Origin: Proteles cristata cristata | Taxonomy: Eukaryota; Chordata; Mammalia; Carnivora; Hyaenidae | Assembly (NCBI GenBank): GCA_017311185.1 | Contig: JAESUZ010000333.1 | Location: 186,001 to 250,000 of the forward strand | Direction: 5' to 3' | DNA length: 64,000 bases | In this document: positions 58,301-64,000 of the stretch, piece after piece | Layout: every line of letters begins with the position of its first letter | Position numbering within the stretch: position 1 is the first letter of the stretch | Made by a program: the position numbers and the translations under genes | Notes under the pieces: generated by a model | Seen by the model: the letters and a program-made list of their open reading frames with translations, nothing else | Databases searched by the model: none | What the model was told of the DNA's origin: nothing

Positions 58301-58741
58301 GCCAACCTTGTGCATTCTTGAGCCATGCTGCATAACCACATTCACATGAAAGATGTGACCCCATCGCTTTGCTACCATATCAAGAAATTTCTAAGATATT
58401 TTCTATAAGAATCGTGAATAGAAAACAAGTTAATATACATGTTGTTGTATTTTACAGTGCTTGAAACACCCTGAATGAAGTGGTACGCAACACCGGTCTT
58501 TCATATATTTGTAGGGAAAAAATAGGAAATTTAAAGAATTCATCAGAATCAATAGGAATATTTTGGAGGAGAGCCTTCAAATTATTGTTGGAAGAAAAAA
58601 GTGTGTTTTTTTTTCCATCATCTTCTTTAGGACTGCCTCATTTTGCCAATGACATGTTTTCCCAGAAATTGTTCTCTTTTTTCTTCACTAACATATCCAC
58701 AAAACTTGACATGCCAGTAAATCACCTTCAACACTGCTCTT

Positions 58742-58964
58742 CTTTTTTTTAAATTTTTTGAGGTTTTTATTTATTTTTGAGAGAGAGAGAGAGAGACAGA
58801 GCATGAGCAGGAGAGGGGCAGAGAGAGAGGGAGACACAGAATCCAAAGCAGGCCCCAGGCTCTGAGCTGTCAGCACAGAGCTCAATGCAGGGCTTGAACT
58901 CATGAACCATATCATGGTCTAAGCTGAAGTTGGACACTTAACCAGCTGAGCCACTCAGGCGCCC
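58742..58964 (-). mobile_element. CAN-SINE, minus strand
   Basis: TTGAGGTTTTTATTTATTTTT and GAGCCACTCAGGCGCCCC, with AACACTGCTCT and AACACTGTTCT flanks. Confidence 0.93.
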
Positions 58965-58979
58965 CAACACTGTTCTATT

Positions 58980-60967
58980 TCTTGTATGTTTTTGTGAGGG
59001 TAGAATTCTGTCAAAGCTGTCCTTTGTATGGAACCTCCAGATTCCATACCAAGATGGAGACTGACTGGTTAAATCATAACTGTGACAAGAAAATGGTGGA
59101 AACTGGAAACTATGGTCACCAGGAACTGTGAGTCTTCCTTGGAACACTGATTTCACTTTGACCTGAAGGTCTAATGAGAAGACATTGCAGAGGGGTCTGA
59201 TAATTGACCCCATGAGGGAATAGATTGCTTTCTACTTATTACCGAGGGATAAAACCTCAGTGGAGCTCATTTTCCCTTTAGTGTCTTTTGTAGGATGGCT
59301 ATAATGACACTTTCAGAGGCAGTGAAAGAACATTCGGTAATGCCGAGACCCGGGGAAAAGGAAGAGCCCTCCTGTATTTGGCAGAGGTGAGTTTAGGGTC
59401 ACTTGAGGGCTGGGGAGAAAGGATCCATTTCCTACTTCTAGGATGAAACACATTGTAAAGACTCAGTGAAGATCTGGGGAGGCTTGAATTTGGTCATTGG
59501 ACTTGGGCTTCCGAGAAAGTTCCACCTTTGGAGCTCCAGGCACTGCATATTTCCAATCAGAAATTACATCCAGTTATTCAGACCGTGTGATAATCCAAGA
59601 AATGAATGCTCATCCTCTCCTTTCTACGTGCCTTGTTTCTGGATTTTTCTGGCTTTAATGATATTTGCAAGTCAGAGCCAAACCTAGTCATTATGAAAGA
59701 AGCTACTTTCACGTGCTTGATACATACTAGGGGTCTTGAAAGACAAAACACTCATCCTGCCCCAATGGAAGCTCACAATCTAGTGAAGTAAAGAAAAAAA
59801 ATAAACAAGAATTACAGTGAACCATAGTCCAGTTAATGGCAGGGGCTGTGTGGAAGGCACAGAGATGAGAATACACCCAGAGTGTATGTGTACGTGTGTG
59901 CGTGTGTATGTGAATGTGGGGAAGGGTATGAGAGCACTTGTGACAAGAGGCAAGGGCTGAGCTGAAACCCAAAGGAAGCCCAGAAGCATCCTGGTGAAGA
60001 AGAGTGAGTGTGAATGCCTTCTAAAAAGAGTGGTGACATTCACAAGGCAGTGGTCGTGGGGAATTGGAAGTAGATCCTAAAAACTCCCTACGTGCAGCTG
60101 GAGGGAGTGACAGGTGGGGATCCTGGGGGTGCAGGCCTGAAGTCTGGGAAACACACCTGTGGTGGAGACAGAACCTTGATGACTATGTATTATTCATCCA
60201 CAGACAGTGAGGACGGACTGACTTTAGGGACCACAGCAAGAACTTGACATACAGGGCCATGTGCAGAATGGGTAAAGAAGATGGGTCCCTAACACACATA
60301 AGGAAACAATGATCTAACAAACGCCAGAGAAGAAGCTTCCACATAGGAACAGGGCAAACCTGGAGTGGGGTTTCATGAGAGCCAAGGGAGAAAAATCTTC
60401 AAGTAGTAATAATCAGGAGTTTCTGGTGCAAAAGTGTACTCATCATACAATAACTGAAACGTTTACATTGTTTTGCAATTATCGTGTCACTGACACATAG
60501 GAACAAATGTCCTCTGTAAGTGGGAGAACAGAAAGAATCCATGCAGCAAATGGTTGAAGAGTGAACAAGATCTGAATGAGATCTTGTTAATATTACTCTT
60601 CCAGAAAGTTGATCTAGGAAAGAAACAATAACAGATATTGATCACGAGTGCCAGGGACTTTGATACATTCATTCATTTAATACAACTAATATGTTTTCAC
60701 CGACAGAAGAAGATGCTGAATCTCAGAGAGATTGTGTGACTTGTCCATTATCACCCAACTAATAGGCAGCAGGATGAGAATTCGGGCTCAGTATGTTTGA
60801 TTTGGACCCATGCTATTAATCACTATGCTATCCTGTCTCCCACATAAGGATTACAGACACAGACAACCCACTGGTTATTTTGAACCTGGGAGATGTCAAA
60901 ACACAAAAACACCAAGGAACCAAAATCATACTTATGTTTACACTGCATTGATTTCCTTCTCTGTTAG
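58980..60967. other. Intergenic upstream of the 61-kb OR6K gene
   Basis: A short TG-rich tract lies at about 59885-59915, and a probable antisense MIR at 60690-60830 (CTGAATCTCAGAGAGATTG, CACCCAACTAATAGGCAGC). No promoter is visible. Confidence 0.45.
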
Positions 60968-60971
60968 TTGG

Positions 60972-60995
60972 GTATAACCTCTCCTTCATTCACAG
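60972..60995 (+). other. Putative 3' splice site upstream of the 61-kb OR6K gene
   Basis: ACCTCTCCTTCATTCACAG ends at 60995, 18 bases before the ATG, the same distance as in the 53.6-kb copy. It supports the ATG at 61013 over an upstream non-ATG extension. Confidence 0.55.
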
Positions 60996-61012
60996 GAAGC
61001 TCTTCTGGGGAT

Positions 61013-61960
61013 ATGGAGAGAGGAAATCTATCAGCTGTGACTGAATTTATCTTCACTGGCTTCCCGCAGCTCCAGGATGGTGGCCTCCTGTACTTCTTCC
61101 CCTTGCTTTTCATCTACACCTTTATTGTCATTGGGAACCTAATGATCTTCTTTGCTGTCCGGCTGGACACCCGTCTCCACAACCCCATGTACAATTTCAT
61201 CAGCATCTTCTCCTTCCTGGAGATCTGGTACACCACTGCCACCATTCCCAAGATGCTCTCCAACCTCATCAGCAGCCAAAAGACGATCTCTTTTACTGGC
61301 TGCCTCTTGCAGATGTACTTCTTCCATTCACTTGGAAACACTGAAGGAACCTTGCTGACCGTCATGGCCATTGACAGGTATGTCGCCATCTGCAACCCAC
61401 TCCACTACCTGACCATCATGACACCCCGACTATGTGCTCACCTTTCTGCAGGCTCTTGTATCTTTGGTTTCCTCATCCTTCTACCTGAGATTGTGTGGAT
61501 TTCTACTCTACCTTTCTGTGGTCCCAACCAAATCCATCAGATCTTCTGTGATTTCACACCATTATTAAAATTAGCCTGTACAGATGCGTCTGTGATCCTA
61601 GTGCAAGATGTGATTCATGCTTTGGCCATTCTGATAACAAGTCTGATTATTTCCCTTTCATACATCAGAATTGTGGTTGTTATTCTGGGAATCCCTTCAG
61701 CAGAGGGTCGTAAAAAAGCCTTTTCCACTTGCATTGCCCACATTGCCGTTTTCCTGCTGTTTTTCGGCAGTGTGGCCATCATGTATCTCAGATTCTCTGC
61801 CACTTTTACGCCGTTCTGGGACACGGCCATTGCTCTAGCATTCTCTGTCCTTTCTCCCCTTTTCAATCCCATGATATACAGCCTCAGGAATAAGGATATG
61901 AAAGATGCTATTAAGAAGCTCCTTTGCCCTCAAAAGGTATTTCATGTAGGTGGTAGCTAA
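61013..61960 (+). CDS. Olfactory receptor, OR6K3-like paralogue, intact
   Basis: Intact 315-residue odorant GPCR. Motifs are NLS glycosylation at residue 5, GN at 41-42, LHNPMY at 55-60, MAIDRYVAIC at 118-127, cysteines 97, 169, 179 and 189, SY at 216-217, KAFSTC at 235-240 and LFNPMIYS at 283-290. The start is the ATG at 61013, 18 bases after an acceptor-like tract ending in AG at 60995. The open frame continues 15 codons upstream without an ATG, and this stretch corresponds to an N-terminal extension annotated on human OR6K3. The first half is nearly the same as the 53.6-kb pseudogene, while the second half is more divergent. It is therefore an OR6K3-type tandem copy, or the functional replacement of OR6K3. 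It does not resemble human OR6K2 as I remember it, although it sits where OR6K2 might be expected. Confidence 0.93.
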   Translation: MERGNLSAVTEFIFTGFPQLQDGGLLYFFPLLFIYTFIVIGNLMIFFAVRLDTRLHNPMYNFISIFSFLEIWYTTATIPKMLSNLISSQKTISFTGCLLQMYFFHSLGNTEGTLLTVMAIDRYVAICNPLHYLTIMTPRLCAHLSAGSCIFGFLILLPEIVWISTLPFCGPNQIHQIFCDFTPLLKLACTDASVILVQDVIHALAILITSLIISLSYIRIVVVILGIPSAEGRKKAFSTCIAHIAVFLLFFGSVAIMYLRFSATFTPFWDTAIALAFSVLSPLFNPMIYSLRNKDMKDAIKKLLCPQKVFHVGGS

Positions 61961-64000
61961 CGTAAGAAGCAATCACCTAGACAGATGGGACTTCTTCACA
62001 AAATATCAACCCCACAAATGCTAGAACTTAACATAATGACATAATTAGTCCAAATTTCTTCTCCATGAGTTGGTGAGAAGACTGACGGAAAAGGTCCTGT
62101 GAGGACCTACAGAGATGGAAAAATACCATTTCCTTTTCTGTATCTCTCATGTAGTGCCTTTGATTTTAATTTGGTCTTTTACTTCAAGATGCTTCATTGT
62201 ATAAATATTAACAATATTCCTGGGTATCGCCTGTCTTGGTATCTAATGTCTTTCCAAAGCTCCCAGTGACTGCATGGGGTCCATGTAGCTCACTCTCCAT
62301 GACACTGAGATGACTGGTCCAAGGTCTCTCTGGGAGTTATTGGACATTAAGCAGGAGCAAGAGTTTCCGGCACCCAGACCATAGATGTGATTCTCCCTCT
62401 TTGCTTCCTTTCCAGTCAGCCTTGCTGGCACTTTAGGATCTTCGTACTGGTGTGCTCTGCACATGATGCTGTCATGAACGGGGGGGTCAAGAACTGTATT
62501 TGCAGTTATGTTAACAATTGTAAAGGACGATTGAGTAGATCAGATCCTTCCCCATGGGAACTTAACCATCTCATGTAGGATCAGTGTGAGAAAATGTTGA
62601 CATAATAAATGCACATATTCACGTTTACAGCCAATGAAATTTATTGATTTAACCCACCCCTCTAAGAAATTGTCTATTTTCCCATATCAATGCTAAAATA
62701 TATATTTTGTGTAGTAGTGTTCATCTAATACCTATGTGACTTGGAAATAAGAAGTTTTTAAATCAAAATTATATACTAAAGCGTATTCATGTTTCTATAA
62801 AGCACTTAGAACTATCAGTTTAATTATGGCAAAATATTGGATTGGATGTACAAATTATTTCTCTATTTTGAGTCTTTATATTGTTTCCTATCACCATGCT
62901 TATAAATATGGCAATTATCTTTTTTTGCAGAAAGTTGTTTCCGTTTTCAAAACTTGTTTCAAGATAAATTTCAAGAAGTTGACATATTAAAGTAATGTGC
63001 TAATACGTTTACAGCTGTTGGTAACAATATTGTTTTTGCAAATGGTTGCACTAGTAATGCATCAATGTGACACTTTCAACACGAGTTTGGTAGCTCAGCA
63101 ATATGTAGATTAAATAAGAAGTCTCGCTATTCTGTGAAGCTGTGATTCTATCACGGACAAGTTGAAATTACAGCGCGACTAGAATAAGGGGCAGTGATAA
63201 CCTGAGTTATTGGTCTCGGTGCTTCACATCCCCGAAACAGAATTATAAATTCACATATCTGCAATGAATGGACTCAGGGTGGGTAGAGTATACTTTCCTG
63301 CCCCGTAACTTTGGATCGGCCTTTTTCTTTTTTCTCACTATTGGGATGTCCACAGACCTCACTGAGGTTGAATCTGTGCCTTTGTGGTTGGATTTGCTTT
63401 GGTAGGTGCTTCCCTTGCAGGATTGGACCCAGGAGGCGGTGTGCCTGAGAGCCCCTCTTTCAGAGAATTAGAGACATGTGGGACTCACCTGCACCGAAAC
63501 CTGCCCGAAGCCTGGTGCCTGGAGTCCAGAAACAGAGTCCAGAGCCAGAGTTCCAGCCTAACTCACCTTGTTGCAGCTGATGAACAGACTCATCAGTAGG
63601 AGGCTAAATGATTATTGTTTTAATACCCGTGTGTGAAATACTTAATACGTTCCTGCATTCTGCTGTGTGTGGACTTTGTCAGGCACCATAACAGCCCTGA
63701 ATTATTGAAATTTAATAACTAGTCCATACTATCTGAATCTTAAGATTTTCTTTTGGGTTTTAAGTATTTTAGAATTGTATTGTTAATTAGTTTTTAATAA
63801 TTCTGTAATTTTCAGAAAGATTATCTGCATCAAATGTGTAGTTATTTAACCATGGCACCTGCGTGTGGGTGTGTGTGTTTAAGATATTTTACACATTAAA
63901 GGGATTTTTTTAATCATTTAGAAACAGAGAAGGTGCTGGAGACCTGCAGCAGGGAGGGAAGGGGGGATGGGGAGGCAGGTATATGCAAGAGAGCCATTCT
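61961..64000. other. Downstream of the last OR6K gene, no gene recognised
   Basis: AT-rich, unique-looking DNA to the window edge. Short open frames near 62390 and 63390 have no recognisable features. Confidence 0.5.
62604..62609 (+). terminator. Possible polyadenylation signal for the 61-kb OR6K gene
   Basis: AATAAA lies about 640 bases after the stop. OR 3' UTRs are often of this length, but nothing else confirms use of this hexamer. Confidence 0.25.

Noticed and set aside
184..58964. tRNA-Lys genes suggested by A-box and B-box words
   Set aside because: These are SINE heads with CT-rich bodies and A-tails, not cloverleaf tRNA genes.
60968..61012. Extended N-terminus of the 61-kb OR6K protein
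   Set aside because: No ATG starts it and it contains the splice-acceptor tract, so the ATG at 61013 is preferred.

Overview
The window is mammalian nuclear DNA from a carnivore, almost certainly a cat-family (felid/feliform) genome. The main evidence is about 30 copies of a tRNA-Lys-derived CAN-SINE with felid-type bodies, read on either strand, and many copies of a carnivore L1 3' end. Older mammalian repeats (MIR, L2, MER5-like hAT, a Tigger-like DNA transposon) fill part of the rest. Nothing looks prokaryotic: there are no operons, ribosome binding sites or CRISPR arrays.

The genes are a piece of a class II olfactory receptor (OR) cluster of families 6N and 6K. This content matches the human chromosome 1q23 OR6N/OR6K block next to SPTA1, read in the opposite direction. 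From left to right: OR6N1 (+, 8558-9532, intact); a 140-bp stray copy of OR6N1 exon sequence (10359-10499); OR6K6 (-, 17708-18667, intact, tail-to-tail with OR6N1); a 3' OR6K relic directly beside an endogenous retrovirus LTR (LTR 30849-31767, OR relic about 31941-32248); an intact OR6K gene (+, 47528-48478) at the syntenic place of a human pseudogene; an OR6K3-like gene broken by two compensating frameshifts (+, 53618-54565); and an intact OR6K3-like paralogue (+, 61013-61960). Four genes are therefore intact and three copies are broken or partial. Each intact gene is a single coding exon preceded by a pyrimidine tract and AG, as expected when ORs are spliced from upstream non-coding exons, which I cannot locate.

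Each intact receptor would be a seven-transmembrane odorant GPCR, one allele of one gene being expressed per sensory neuron. The genes do not form a pathway. They relate through shared ancestry, tandem duplication and probable gene conversion.

The rest is retrotransposon-rich intergenic DNA with several datable events: a twin-primed inverted L1, three retroelements stacked in each other's tails, microsatellites grown from retroelement A-tails, a 400-bp polypurine tract, and a young SINE subfamily with five copies. I found no evidence of a new biological system. The points most worth checking are the gene-conversion cassette, the retrovirus/OR junction, the stray OR6N1 fragment and the lineage-specific gain or loss among the OR6K genes.
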